A stretch of DNA of 64,000 nt from Cellulophaga sp. HaHaR_3_176 (GCF_019021925.1 NZ_CP058990.1:2506001-2570000), one strand, 5' to 3'. Shown: positions 15,600 through 24,189, numbered from the stretch's first letter. Notes: generated from the sequence alone by a model not told the origin. Numbers and translations are program-made.

Positions 15600-16811
15600 A
15601 TGAAAAATAAAACAATATCATTCAAAAACTCAAAAGGAGTAATACTATCTGGCAAACTTGAGTTACCAGCAAACCAACACCCTATTGCCTATGCCCTATT
15701 TGCTCACTGTTTTACTTGTAATAAAAATTTAACTCCAGTCAGAAATATATCAAGAGCGTTAACGCTTCATGGTTTTGGTGTGATTCGTTTTGATTTTACA
15801 GGTCTCGGACAAAGTGAAGGTGACTTTTTAGATACAAATTTCTCTTCTAACATTCAAGACCTAGAAGATGTCGCAAATTATATGGCTATCGAATTAGAAG
15901 CACCTAAATTAATTATTGGCCATTCATTAGGTGGTGCTGCCGCAATTTATGCCGCAAAGGAGATAGGCTCAGTTGAAGCTGTTGCAACAATAGGAGCACC
16001 TTCTTCTCCTAAACATGTTCAACACCTTTTTAAAAGTGGTATTGAAGAAATTGAAGCAAATGGCAAAGCAACTGTTGATATTGGAGGTAGACCCTTTGCT
16101 ATTTCAAAGCAATTTATTGATGACATTTCGAATAAAAATATGGGTGATATTGTAAAATCATTACGAAAACCCCTTTTAATATTGCACTCTCCACAAGATA
16201 CTACTGTTGGTATAAAAAATGCTGCTGAAATATATACTGAGGCGATGCATCCTAAAAGCTTTGTGTCATTAGATGGTGCTGATCATTTATTATCAGATAA
16301 AGAAGATTCTGCCTATGTTGGTAATTTAATTGCGCAATGGGCATCAAGATATATCAAAAAAGAAGACAAAAAGAAACTCACAACATCAAAACAAGTTGTG
16401 GTAAAAATTGGGAATAAAAGTCTTACCACATCAATTTTAGCCGCCGGACATCCACTAATTGCAGATGAACCTGAAAGTGTTGGAGGTAATAATTTTGGCC
16501 CTGCACCTTATGATCTTTTACTTTCATCTTTAGGAGCTTGTACAGCAATGACTTTACGATTATATGCTGACCTGAAAAAATGGGATTTAAAAGAAGTAAT
16601 TGTACATCTTACACACGGCAAAGATTATATAAAAGACTGTATGGAGTGTGATGAAAAAAAATCTAAAATCGATCACATTGAAAAAAATATAGAACTAATA
16701 GGTGATTTAGATGATACACAAAAAAAACGCCTACTTGAGATTGCTGATAAATGTCCTGTTCATAAAACACTTCATAAATCTGTTGTTGTAACTTCTAACT
16801 TGGTCAACTAA
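15600..16811 (+). CDS. Bifunctional alpha/beta-hydrolase and OsmC-family protein
   Basis: 403 aa from ATG 15600; an in-frame ATG at 15576 would add 8 residues, but the second begins the conserved sequence. Residues 1-255 are an alpha/beta-hydrolase with GHSLGGAAA (Ser near residue 110), LHSPQDTTV and GADHLL giving a full triad. Residues 265-403 are an OsmC/Ohr-like domain with SSLGACTAMT and CPVHKTL, the two redox cysteines. The fused form is common in bacteria and is linked to peroxide or electrophile defence, but the joint reaction is not known. Cytoplasmic. Confidence 0.9.
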   Translation: MKNKTISFKNSKGVILSGKLELPANQHPIAYALFAHCFTCNKNLTPVRNISRALTLHGFGVIRFDFTGLGQSEGDFLDTNFSSNIQDLEDVANYMAIELEAPKLIIGHSLGGAAAIYAAKEIGSVEAVATIGAPSSPKHVQHLFKSGIEEIEANGKATVDIGGRPFAISKQFIDDISNKNMGDIVKSLRKPLLILHSPQDTTVGIKNAAEIYTEAMHPKSFVSLDGADHLLSDKEDSAYVGNLIAQWASRYIKKEDKKKLTTSKQVVVKIGNKSLTTSILAAGHPLIADEPESVGGNNFGPAPYDLLLSSLGACTAMTLRLYADLKKWDLKEVIVHLTHGKDYIKDCMECDEKKSKIDHIEKNIELIGDLDDTQKKRLLEIADKCPVHKTLHKSVVVTSNLVN

Positions 16812-16939
16812 ACTAGTTTTTAGTTTTGGAGTTATCAATTGAATGAAATGAGCTAATAAAAATTATCACTTATTTTTCTTATAAAAGCATAAGAATTATC
16901 TTTAAAAAATCAAATATTTAATTTTTTAAAAAATAATTT

Positions 16940-17629
16940 ATGCGTAAAATAATTTTAGTTTCCTCTTTAATCTGCGGCCTTTTATTTAATAGCTGTGCTA
17001 ATAAAGCTGATAAAAAAGAAACTACAGAAATTACTACAAAGGATACCAAAAAAGAATTAAAATTTACAAATGAACAGTTTTACGATGATCAAGGAAAATT
17101 TCTTGAAGAGAAAGCAAAAGATGCTTTATTGGAAGTACTTGAATATCATAATTATCCAATTTTTGATGGCTTAAGAGAAAAAATATGGGTTACAGATTAT
17201 AATGTTGGTAATTATTTAGAGCTAGGCTTAGCATCTGTAATGTTTGTAAATAACGAAGAAGATAAATATATGCTAATGGATATATTTCTTTTACCTAATC
17301 AAATGTTAGGGGAACATAAACACATAGCTGCTAATGGAAATCCTGTAAAAATGGAAGGTTGGCTTGTAAGACATGGAAAAAGTTATATTGCTGGTGTAGG
17401 TGATAATAACAGAGATGAATTTCCGGAAGTTGTCGTACCACATACCCATTGGGATGGAAAAGTGACTACAAACCATATTATTGAAGCTGAAGAAGGAGAT
17501 TTTGCATCTTTAGTTGAAGCAGAATCATCTCACTGGCAATTTGCTGGTCCAGAAGGTGCAGTTGTAACAGAAGTAGGTAATGTACACACGAATGAAGGTG
17601 TATTGCGTTCTGACCCTAAAATGAATTAA
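16940..17629 (+). CDS. Cupin-like lipoprotein (D-lyxose isomerase-like fold)
   Basis: 229 aa. A lipobox LLFNSCANK (Cys about 19) indicates a lipoprotein. The C-terminal two thirds form a cupin: a metal-type motif LGEHKHIAANGN with spaced His residues, then VPHTHWDGK and a later SHWQFAGPEGA. The layout resembles sugar isomerase cupins of the D-lyxose isomerase group, yet a lipid-anchored isomerase would be unusual, so an outer-surface or periplasmic sugar-binding role is also possible. A terminator follows directly. Confidence 0.6.
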   Translation: MRKIILVSSLICGLLFNSCANKADKKETTEITTKDTKKELKFTNEQFYDDQGKFLEEKAKDALLEVLEYHNYPIFDGLREKIWVTDYNVGNYLELGLASVMFVNNEEDKYMLMDIFLLPNQMLGEHKHIAANGNPVKMEGWLVRHGKSYIAGVGDNNRDEFPEVVVPHTHWDGKVTTNHIIEAEEGDFASLVEAESSHWQFAGPEGAVVTEVGNVHTNEGVLRSDPKMN

Positions 17630-17653
17630 AAAAAATTATCTATTTATAATATC

Positions 17654-17686
17654 AAACAGCACAAATTAAATTTTGTGCTGTTTTGC
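17654..17686 (+). terminator. Rho-independent terminator
   Basis: A perfect 12-bp stem AAACAGCACAAA/TTTGTGCTGTTT with a 6-nt loop, followed by a short T-run. Confidence 0.8.
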
Positions 17687-17775
17687 TTTATAGGTAGTGT
17701 TATATCATTAAAAAATTACAGCATGAAAAATAATCGAACTTAAATTACAAAAACATACTACTTGTACTTTTTTAT

Positions 17776-17783
17776 TATATTTG
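17776..17783 (+). promoter_or_regulatory. -7 box of the first TetR gene, close to the ATG
   Basis: TATATTTG ends only 4 bases before the start codon at 17788. Transcription would begin at or very near the ATG, giving a leaderless mRNA. A half-site ACATAC (17753-17758), as in the operator at 18403, lies just upstream. Confidence 0.5.
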
Positions 17784-17787
17784 TAGT

Positions 17788-18390
17788 ATGCAGCAAGATT
17801 TAAAATCTGAAAATACCAAGCTAATAATTATTGATAAGGCTTTTAATTTATTTTACGAAAACGGTTTTAAAACAACTAGTATCGATAAAATCATGAAAGC
17901 TACTACTATGAGCAAAGGTGCTTTTTATCATCATTACAAAAACAAACAAGAATTAGGACTTGAGGTTATTAGCCTTAAAGTTGAAAAAAGAGTTGTTGAC
18001 GGAATGATAACGCCACTAAAAAAATCTGGTAACGCATTTCAGATATTGGAGCATGTTTTTACAAAACGCTTAAAGGCATTTCCTTTTTATGATAAAAAAC
18101 ATGGTTGCCCTATGAATAATTTGATAAACGAAATTGGTGATAATGAAATTGTTTATCAAAATGCTTTAAAAAGTATTATTGAACAATGGAAAATTGCTTT
18201 AGTACAGTTAATAGAACGAGGTAAAAGTGAAAAGTCAATTCGAGAATCGATTTCTAGTAGTGCAGTTGCTATTTATTTAATTAGTTCATTTGAAGGTATT
18301 AGAGGTATACGTAAGTTGTATGACAATGACCTTATTTTGGAAGAATATATAGAAGGGCTTTCATTATACTTAAAGCAAATAAAAGTTTAA
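17788..18390 (+). CDS. TetR-family transcriptional regulator 1
   Basis: 200 aa. The N-terminal helix-turn-helix is clear (TTSIDKIMKATTMSKGAFYHHYKNKQEL, quoted in two overlapping pieces by its key parts SIDKIM and GAFYHHYKNK). The ligand-binding domain follows with a TetR_C-type Cys (GCPMNNLINEIGD). This group is often linked to sensing reactive electrophiles. A perfect palindrome lies directly downstream at 18403-18428, before the haloacid-dehalogenase gene, and is its likely operator. The pair faces the same way, so regulator and target may be read from separate promoters. Confidence 0.9.
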   Translation: MQQDLKSENTKLIIIDKAFNLFYENGFKTTSIDKIMKATTMSKGAFYHHYKNKQELGLEVISLKVEKRVVDGMITPLKKSGNAFQILEHVFTKRLKAFPFYDKKHGCPMNNLINEIGDNEIVYQNALKSIIEQWKIALVQLIERGKSEKSIRESISSSAVAIYLISSFEGIRGIRKLYDNDLILEEYIEGLSLYLKQIKV

Positions 18391-18402
18391 TTTTTTTAAT
18401 CT

Positions 18403-18428
18403 AAAAACATACCGATACGTATGTTTTT
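18403..18428 (+). promoter_or_regulatory. Palindromic operator, probable TetR site
   Basis: A perfect 10-bp inverted repeat AAAAACATAC and GTATGTTTTT around CGATAC, centred 25 bp before the next start codon. The core ACATACCGATACGTATGT has the size and form of TetR-family operators. It overlaps a possible -7 box TATGTTTT (18421-18428), so binding would block transcription of the HAD-SDR pair. Confidence 0.7.
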
Positions 18429-18439
18429 AACGTAATAAT

Positions 18440-19243
18440 ATGATTGATATGACAAATGAAAGAAGGAATTTTTTGAAAAAATCTGCGATAGTAGGTCTAG
18501 GTGGTGCAGCAATTCCACAATTTGGTTTCGCAGCTCAAACAAAAAAAGAAAACCAAGATTTAAGTACAAAGCCTAAGGTTTTATTTTTTGATGTAAACGA
18601 AACTTTATTAGATTTAACAGCTATGAAAAAAAGCGTAGGTGAGGTTTTAGGTGGCAGACCTGATTTATTATCGCTTTGGTTTACCACAATGTTACAATAC
18701 TCCCTAGTTTCGACTGTTGGAAGGCAATACAATGATTTTGGAATTATTGGAGCAGCAGCATTACAAATGGTAGCTGCAAACAATAATATTAGCTTAACTG
18801 AAGAAGAAGCTAGAGAATCTATACTCACTCCTATACGTTCTTTACCTGCTCATCCAGAGGTAAAAGAATCTTTAAAAAGATTAAAAGACGCAGGTTACAA
18901 ATTAGTTTCTTTTACAAACTCATCTAACAAAGGTGTCGAAACTCAATTTAAAAATGCAGGCTTAACTCAATATTTTGATGAACGATTAAGTATTGAAGAT
19001 ATTGGTAAATTTAAACCTCATTCAGATGCTTATGATTGGGCTGCTAGAAAAATGGGGATACAACCAAGCGAGTGTATGCTAGTTGCTGCTCATGGTTGGG
19101 ACATTGCAGGTGCACTTTGGGCTAATTGGCGAGGAGCATTTATTAGTAGACCAGGAGCTCAACTTTACCCACTTGCTGAAAAACCTGAATTTAATGAATC
19201 GGATTTGAAATTAATTACAGATAAGTTAATCGCCTTAAAATAA
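18440..19243 (+). CDS. Type II haloacid dehalogenase-like protein with Tat signal
   Basis: 267 aa. Residues 7-32 carry a twin-arginine signal (ERRNFLKKSAIVGLGGAA), so export of the folded enzyme is predicted. The HAD core follows: DVNETLLDL with the nucleophile Asp, SFTNSSNKG (motif II), KFKPH (motif III Lys) and AAHGWDIAGA (motif IV). A cytoplasmic paralogue without signal lies at 25255-25947, with long identical stretches such as LPLWFTTMLQYS-type and GAAALQMVAANNNI. The substrate may not be a haloacid. It sits 12 bp after the TetR operator and 4 bp before an SDR gene. Confidence 0.85.
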   Translation: MIDMTNERRNFLKKSAIVGLGGAAIPQFGFAAQTKKENQDLSTKPKVLFFDVNETLLDLTAMKKSVGEVLGGRPDLLSLWFTTMLQYSLVSTVGRQYNDFGIIGAAALQMVAANNNISLTEEEARESILTPIRSLPAHPEVKESLKRLKDAGYKLVSFTNSSNKGVETQFKNAGLTQYFDERLSIEDIGKFKPHSDAYDWAARKMGIQPSECMLVAAHGWDIAGALWANWRGAFISRPGAQLYPLAEKPEFNESDLKLITDKLIALK

Positions 19244-19247
19244 AATC

Positions 19248-19985
19248 ATGCAAAAATTAGAACATAAAGTAATCATTGTAACTGGCTCATCAAAAGGAAT
19301 TGGTAAAGAAGTTGCTATTCTATTGGCTAAAAATGGAGCTAAAGTAGTAGTAAATCATTCGAATAGTCAGAAAGAAGCAGATGCTACAGTTTCTGAAATT
19401 ATAGAAAACGGAGGAAAAGCTATTGCTGTAAAAGCTGATGTTAGTGACAGAGATCAAGTGACATTATTATTTGATAAAGCAATAGAAGCATTCGGAAAAA
19501 TTGATGTTTTGGTAAATAATGCCGGCACCATGATTTCAAAGAAATTAAAAGATAACACTCAAGATGATTTTACAAAACAATTTAATGTTAATGTAAGAGG
19601 AATTTTTAATGCGCTACAAGAAGCTGATAGTAAATTAGCCGACAATGGTATTATCATTAACTTTTCATCAAGTACAACAAAATTAATGCTACCAACGTAT
19701 GCGCTTTATTCTGCAACTAAAGCAGCTGTTGAACAAATGACTCGTGTATTTTCTAAAGAAATAGGAAGAGGTATTTCTGTTAATGCAATTGCACCTGGAG
19801 CTACTGAAACTGAACTGTTTTTAACAGGCAAATCTGATGAACAGATTGAGAAACTAAGTGCCATGAATGCTTTTAACAGACTAGCAAAACCAATTGATAT
19901 TGCAAAAGTTGTTTTGTTTTTAGCTAGTGATGATTCTAAATGGATTTCAGGACAAGTGATTGGTGCAAATGGCGCATTGGTTTAG
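19248..19985 (+). CDS. SDR-family oxidoreductase
   Basis: 245 aa. Cofactor motif TGSSKGIG at residues 12-19, VLVNNAG near 85, catalytic Ser in NFSSSTTK and YSATK for YxxxK. The C-terminal WISGQVIGANGA is classical. The gene starts 4 bp after the exported HAD gene, so they form one operon under the palindromic operator at 18403. Substrate unknown; an aldehyde or ketone stress substrate would fit. A strong terminator follows. Confidence 0.88.
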   Translation: MQKLEHKVIIVTGSSKGIGKEVAILLAKNGAKVVVNHSNSQKEADATVSEIIENGGKAIAVKADVSDRDQVTLLFDKAIEAFGKIDVLVNNAGTMISKKLKDNTQDDFTKQFNVNVRGIFNALQEADSKLADNGIIINFSSSTTKLMLPTYALYSATKAAVEQMTRVFSKEIGRGISVNAIAPGATETELFLTGKSDEQIEKLSAMNAFNRLAKPIDIAKVVLFLASDDSKWISGQVIGANGALV

Positions 19986-20003
19986 TATAGCTTGCTCATT
20001 TTT

Positions 20004-20038
20004 AAAAAGGGTATTGCAATCATGTAATGCCCTTTTTT
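20004..20038 (+). terminator. Rho-independent terminator after the HAD-SDR operon
   Basis: A 15-bp stem (20004-20018 with 20023-20037) with two G-T pairs, a tetraloop ATCA and a T-run. Confidence 0.85.
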
Positions 20039-20078
20039 AATAAACTAAAATATTAGTATTAAAGTTTGATTAAATAAA

Positions 20079-20093
20079 ATACGAAGTACGTAT
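20079..20093 (+). promoter_or_regulatory. Small palindrome near the M28 peptidase promoter
   Basis: ATACG-AAGTA-CGTAT lies about 22-36 bp before a -7 box at 20115. It shares TACGTAT with the TetR operator at 18403, so cross-regulation is possible but weakly supported. Confidence 0.3.
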
Positions 20094-20114
20094 CTAAAAA
20101 AATATAGCATTTAT

Positions 20115-20122
20115 TAACTTTG
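20115..20122 (+). promoter_or_regulatory. Putative -7 box for the M28 peptidase gene
   Basis: TAACTTTG fits TAnnTTTG. It would give a leader of roughly 115 nt before the ATG at 20245. Confidence 0.4.
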
Positions 20123-20244
20123 GTTTTCATCTGTCTGCTTAATTTTATGACAAACCATCTATTTTTAGATAGTTATCAGAAAAATAGAAATCAAAGTTAA
20201 TCCAATCAAAAACCGATAACTAGCACATAAATCATTACTACATT

Positions 20245-21774
20245 ATGAAACTAAAAAACAGTATTGCACTTCTCCTTTTAATAGGATTGTCTTCTAGTGG
20301 CTTTACCCAAATCGCAAATGAAAAAAATATGCTATCAGCAATTAGCGATGAAGGTTTTAATAATTCTGAAGCAATGACTAGATTAAGCCAACTAACTGAT
20401 GTTTACGGTCAACGTCTTACAGGTTCTAGATCTTATTTAAAAGCTGCTAATTGGGTTTCTGATGAGATGAAAAAAATTGATCTCCAAAATGTACATTTCG
20501 AAAATTATTGTGCTGATTGTAGAGGTTGGGATATAAAATCATTTAATGTTGAAATGGTTGCACCCAATTACATGAATATTTCCGCTTATCCTTTAGCGAT
20601 GTCTAAAAGCTCAAAAGGTACCGTATCTGGCTCAGTAATAAGTATCGAAAGCTTTTCTGATATGAACGATGTTAGAAAACAGTTTAAAGGAAAACTAAAC
20701 GGCAAAATTGTTTTATTAGGAAAAGAGCCAAAAAAGAAATCATTAACAGATACCATCGAGTTTAGATTTACAGAAAGTGAATTAAAAAAAATGGAGCAGA
20801 AAAAAACTGCTGAAATTAAAACAACACCATTACCAGAGCTTTTTGAAGGATGGAAAACTGAAGATAGAACTGATCAAGATTTTCTAGAATTTATTGAAGC
20901 TGAAGGCGCTTTAGCTGTACTTACAACAAAATCTATGTATTTAGGTGTTTTACACCCATCTGGTACGTATTATTATAAAAATGGAGATTTAAAACCTCTA
21001 CCCTATTTTGCTATAATGCCAGAACATTTTAGCAGATTGTATCGAATGATACAACTAAAAACAACACCAACTATTAGACTTAATTTAGAAACTGAATTTT
21101 ATTCTGAACCTGAAAATAATGTAAATATAATTGGTGAAATTACTGGTAATGATCCTAAACTAAAATCAGAAAGTATTTTATTAGGCGCACATTTCGACTC
21201 ATGGCATTCTGGTACTGGTGCTACTGATAATGGAGCAAATGCCATCGTTTTAATAGAGGCATTGCGTATTCTTAAAAAATTAAAATATCAACCTAAAAGA
21301 ACTTTAAAAATCGGACTTTGGGGTGGCGAGGAACAAGCTTTTTTAGGCTCTGCAGCTTACGCCGAAAAGCATTTTGGAGTTTTAGATAAAAAACCAAATA
21401 AAGCATCTAAAAAAATAAGTGCTTATTTAAACTTAGATAATGGCGCTGGTTTGATAAGAGGTATTTATTTACAAAACAATGAATTGGCCAGACCTGTTTT
21501 TAAAAAAATATTTGATCCAATAGCTACAATTACCAACAATGCAATTACCATTGAGAATAACCTATCTACAGATCATGAAACTTTTGATTATTACAACATA
21601 CCAGCTTTTCAATTCATACAAGATAATCTAGCTTACCAAAGTGTTACCCACCATACCAATCTTGATTTTTTAGAATATGTTCATGAAGATGATTTAATGA
21701 AAAACGCTGTTATTTTGGCTTTTACAATTTATAGTTTAGATAATATGCAAAATCAGGTTCCTAGAAAATTATAA
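20245..21774 (+). CDS. Secreted M28-family aminopeptidase
   Basis: 509 aa. Signal peptide (LKNSIALLLLIGLSSSGFTQ, cleaved near residue 21). A PA-like insertion lies between about 130 and 250. The zinc site is built of GAHFDSW (HxD), ATDNGAN, GGEEQAFLGS (EE catalytic/zinc pair), NLDNGAG and the late STDHETFDYYN with the last His. All metal and catalytic positions appear intact. Role: periplasmic or extracellular removal of N-terminal residues from peptides. No T9SS C-terminal domain. Single gene with its own promoter and a downstream hairpin. Confidence 0.9.
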   Translation: MKLKNSIALLLLIGLSSSGFTQIANEKNMLSAISDEGFNNSEAMTRLSQLTDVYGQRLTGSRSYLKAANWVSDEMKKIDLQNVHFENYCADCRGWDIKSFNVEMVAPNYMNISAYPLAMSKSSKGTVSGSVISIESFSDMNDVRKQFKGKLNGKIVLLGKEPKKKSLTDTIEFRFTESELKKMEQKKTAEIKTTPLPELFEGWKTEDRTDQDFLEFIEAEGALAVLTTKSMYLGVLHPSGTYYYKNGDLKPLPYFAIMPEHFSRLYRMIQLKTTPTIRLNLETEFYSEPENNVNIIGEITGNDPKLKSESILLGAHFDSWHSGTGATDNGANAIVLIEALRILKKLKYQPKRTLKIGLWGGEEQAFLGSAAYAEKHFGVLDKKPNKASKKISAYLNLDNGAGLIRGIYLQNNELARPVFKKIFDPIATITNNAITIENNLSTDHETFDYYNIPAFQFIQDNLAYQSVTHHTNLDFLEYVHEDDLMKNAVILAFTIYSLDNMQNQVPRKL

Positions 21775-21790
21775 CAATTATACTATTTAT

Positions 21791-21831
21791 TTAAACCACT
21801 AACGCTACAATACAATTAGTTAGTGGTTTAA
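21791..21831 (+). terminator. Terminator-like hairpin
   Basis: A perfect 13-bp stem TTAAACCACTAAC/GTTAGTGGTTTAA with a 15-nt loop, followed by a weak T-rich stretch (ATTTTCCC). Confidence 0.55.
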
Positions 21832-21964
21832 ATTTTCCCTTAACACATTTGAAAAACAAGCTATTCAGACCATTCTTCATCAAAAAGGTTTTAACTTGAA
21901 TTATAGTAAAACCTCAACCCCATTTTTACCAAAATATTAAATAAAAGTTAAAGATTTTTTTATT

Positions 21965-21986
21965 ACTAAACGATTGGTTAGTTTTG
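21965..21986 (+). promoter_or_regulatory. Operator and -7 box of the second TetR gene
   Basis: ACTAAACGATTGGTTAGT is an inverted repeat (21965-21982, CTAA/TTAG arms, imperfect centre). It overlaps the -7 box TAGTTTTG (21979-21986), 18 bp before the ATG. A near-copy stands before the next gene at 22590, which supports autoregulation plus control of the downstream cluster. Confidence 0.7.
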
Positions 21987-22004
21987 TAGCGTATTACAAA
22001 TATA

Positions 22005-22568
22005 ATGGCACGGAAAAAGCAATATATAGAAGAAGAAGTTATAAACAAAGCAATGCATTTGTTTTGGCGTAATGGTTATGAAAACACTTCTATGCAGATG
22101 CTTGAAAAAGAAATGGGTATCAATAAATTTTCTATCTATTCTAGTTTCGGAAGTAAACATGGTGTTTTTTTAGAAAGCTTAAAAAGCTATAAAAAAAGCA
22201 TTAACAATATTTTCGAAAAATTTAAAAACGGAACAGAGGGTATTGCTGATATTAAACAATTTTTTTATGATTCTGTTGCCCTTAATAATGAAGCTAACAA
22301 CCAGAAAGGATGTTTAGTTACAAATACATATAATGAGTTTTCTGAAAGTGATGATCAATTAATTAAAGAACAAATGGGGGAATTTATGGATAACCTTAAA
22401 GTTTTAATAATTGAAAAACTTGAAATGGACTCTACTAAAGATAAAGACACTGTACGTAAACAAGCTAATTTTTTAGTGCTCGCCAAACATGGTTTAGCAG
22501 CAGCTACTAGAGTTAATAGCTCAAAAGAAATTGAAGATTATATAGAAATGACATTTAGTAATATATAA
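22005..22568 (+). CDS. TetR-family transcriptional regulator 2
   Basis: 187 aa. The basic start MARKKQYIEEEV leads into a helix-turn-helix with ENTSMQMLEKEMGINKF and SIYSSFGSKHGVF. A ligand domain with the motif NQKGCLVTNTYNEF follows, which contains a conserved Cys found in electrophile-responsive TetR/AcrR regulators of this type. Twin operators (21965 and 22590) show that it likely represses itself and the AhpD-like gene and perhaps the whole redox cluster to 26.6 kb. Confidence 0.9.
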   Translation: MARKKQYIEEEVINKAMHLFWRNGYENTSMQMLEKEMGINKFSIYSSFGSKHGVFLESLKSYKKSINNIFEKFKNGTEGIADIKQFFYDSVALNNEANNQKGCLVTNTYNEFSESDDQLIKEQMGEFMDNLKVLIIEKLEMDSTKDKDTVRKQANFLVLAKHGLAAATRVNSSKEIEDYIEMTFSNI

Positions 22569-22589
22569 AAACATTTTTTTACACAATAA

Positions 22590-22605
22590 CTAAACGACTG
22601 TTTAG
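22590..22605 (+). promoter_or_regulatory. Operator of TetR 2 before the AhpD-like gene
   Basis: CTAAACGACTGTTTAG is a perfect inverted repeat with 6-bp arms, nearly the same as the site before the regulator. It overlaps a -7-like TAGATTTA in the same phase as there. Confidence 0.7.
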
Positions 22606-22642
22606 ATTTAAACCGAAAATTAATAAATTAATAATAGAAATT

Positions 22643-23191
22643 ATGACAACATTAAAAGTTCACAACATTGAGAGTGCTCCTGAAGAAAGTAAAGCATTAT
22701 TAGAAAAATCACAAAAAGCTTATGGTATGATACCTGGTTTACATGTTGTATTAGCTGCATCTCCACAAGCTCTTGACGCGTACCAACAATTACATGAGTT
22801 ATTTGTAAACTCTTCATTTAACGAAAATGAATTGACTGTAGTGTGGCAAACAATTAACGTAGAACATGCATGTCATTACTGTGTACCTGCACATACCGGA
22901 ATCGCTAAAATGATGAAAGTTGATGATTCTATTACTGATGCTTTACGTAATGAAACACCTCTTGCTGATGCTAAATTAGAAGCATTACGTACAATGACTC
23001 TTTCTTTAGTTCGTAACCGTGGTAACGTTTCTCAAGAAGAATTAGATGCATTTTATGCAGCTGGATATGGTGAAAGACAAGTACTTGATATAATTTTAGG
23101 TATGTCACAAAAAGTGATAAGCAACTATACAAACCACATCGCAAATACACCTGTTGATGCTGCATTTGAAAAATTTGCTTGGAAAAAATAA
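22643..23191 (+). CDS. Carboxymuconolactone decarboxylase/AhpD-like protein
   Basis: 182 aa. The AhpD-type motif is HACHYCVPAHTGIAKMM, that is CxxC followed by His with a preceding Glu, which makes alkylhydroperoxidase-type thiol chemistry likely. This length is usual for the YciW/AhpD-like subgroup. It directly follows the TetR operator, so induction by an electrophile or peroxide is plausible. A GC-richer hairpin follows and separates it from the SDR gene downstream. Confidence 0.88.
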   Translation: MTTLKVHNIESAPEESKALLEKSQKAYGMIPGLHVVLAASPQALDAYQQLHELFVNSSFNENELTVVWQTINVEHACHYCVPAHTGIAKMMKVDDSITDALRNETPLADAKLEALRTMTLSLVRNRGNVSQEELDAFYAAGYGERQVLDIILGMSQKVISNYTNHIANTPVDAAFEKFAWKK

Positions 23192-23227
23192 TTTATATTT
23201 TTCCTCTACTACATTTTAATTTAGAGG

Positions 23228-23256
23228 AGCCTTCCGTTATTATTTCGGGAGGCTTA
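23228..23256 (+). terminator. Terminator-like hairpin
   Basis: A 9-bp stem AGCCTTCCG/CGGGAGGCT with one G-T pair and a 9-nt loop. The T-run is poor (TTACTC), so it may only attenuate. Confidence 0.5.
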
Positions 23257-23275
23257 CTCATTTAATACAACTTTT

Positions 23276-24091
23276 ATGCATAGATTAGAAGAAAAATATG
23301 GTAATACTGCTTTAATAACCGGAGGTTCTTCGGGCATGGGAGAGGCTATTGCTTTTGAATTAGCATCCAAAGGTATTACACCCATTTTAGTAGCAAGAAA
23401 TAAAGAAAAACTAGCCGTTACTGCTAAAAAAATAGCATCTAAACATAAAATAAATGCTATAACATACTCTGTAGATTTATCTGATATAGAAGCTATAAAA
23501 GTTTTTCTTCAAGAAATAAGCAATACTGATATAGGCCTTTTTATCAACTGCGCAGGTATAGAGAATAACGGAAGTTTTACTGAAATTGAAACTGATAAAG
23601 AAATTCAGTTAATTAATTTAAATATTACTTCTACATACTTACTAACAAAGCATTTTGCCGATAAAATGGCTAAAAATAAAAAAGGCGGTATCTTGTTATT
23701 TTCAAGTTTGTTTGGTTTAATGGGTAGTCCATATTTTGCCAATTACGCTGCTTCAAAAGCATATGTTCATAATTTAGCTATTTCCTTATATCCAGAGCTT
23801 AAAGAATTGGGTGTAGATATTAGTGTGTTTGCCCCTGGGTTAACAGATACAGAAATGACCAAAACAGCTGATGTTGACTGGTCTAAAATTCCTATGTCTA
23901 CAATGCAACCTGATAATGCTGCAAAAATTGCTTTATATAATTTAGGTAAAAAGGCTACTATAATACCTGGTTTTATGAATAAAATGATGGTATTTATGGC
24001 TAAAAGAATATTCTCTATGAAAAGCTTTAGTTTAATGAATTCTAAAATGATTCGAAAAGCAATACCTAATAGTAAACTACGTAAAATATAA
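23276..24091 (+). CDS. SDR-family oxidoreductase
   Basis: 271 aa. TGGSSGMG cofactor loop, INCAG instead of NNAG, catalytic Ser in FSSLFG and YAASK as YxxxK. The longer C-terminus (KMMVFMAKRIFSMKSFSLMNSK) is basic and hydrophobic, as in the DltE/YqjQ-like SDRs that sit on membranes. Part of the redox cluster; its substrate cannot be read. Confidence 0.85.
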   Translation: MHRLEEKYGNTALITGGSSGMGEAIAFELASKGITPILVARNKEKLAVTAKKIASKHKINAITYSVDLSDIEAIKVFLQEISNTDIGLFINCAGIENNGSFTEIETDKEIQLINLNITSTYLLTKHFADKMAKNKKGGILLFSSLFGLMGSPYFANYAASKAYVHNLAISLYPELKELGVDISVFAPGLTDTEMTKTADVDWSKIPMSTMQPDNAAKIALYNLGKKATIIPGFMNKMMVFMAKRIFSMKSFSLMNSKMIRKAIPNSKLRKI

Positions 24092-24189
24092 AAAACTAAA
24101 TTTTAATACGTGTATTGAAATTAAATAGTACAACAATAAATAGTTGATTTCTATTTTACAATCTTATATAAATTTTAATTAAAAAAGAC

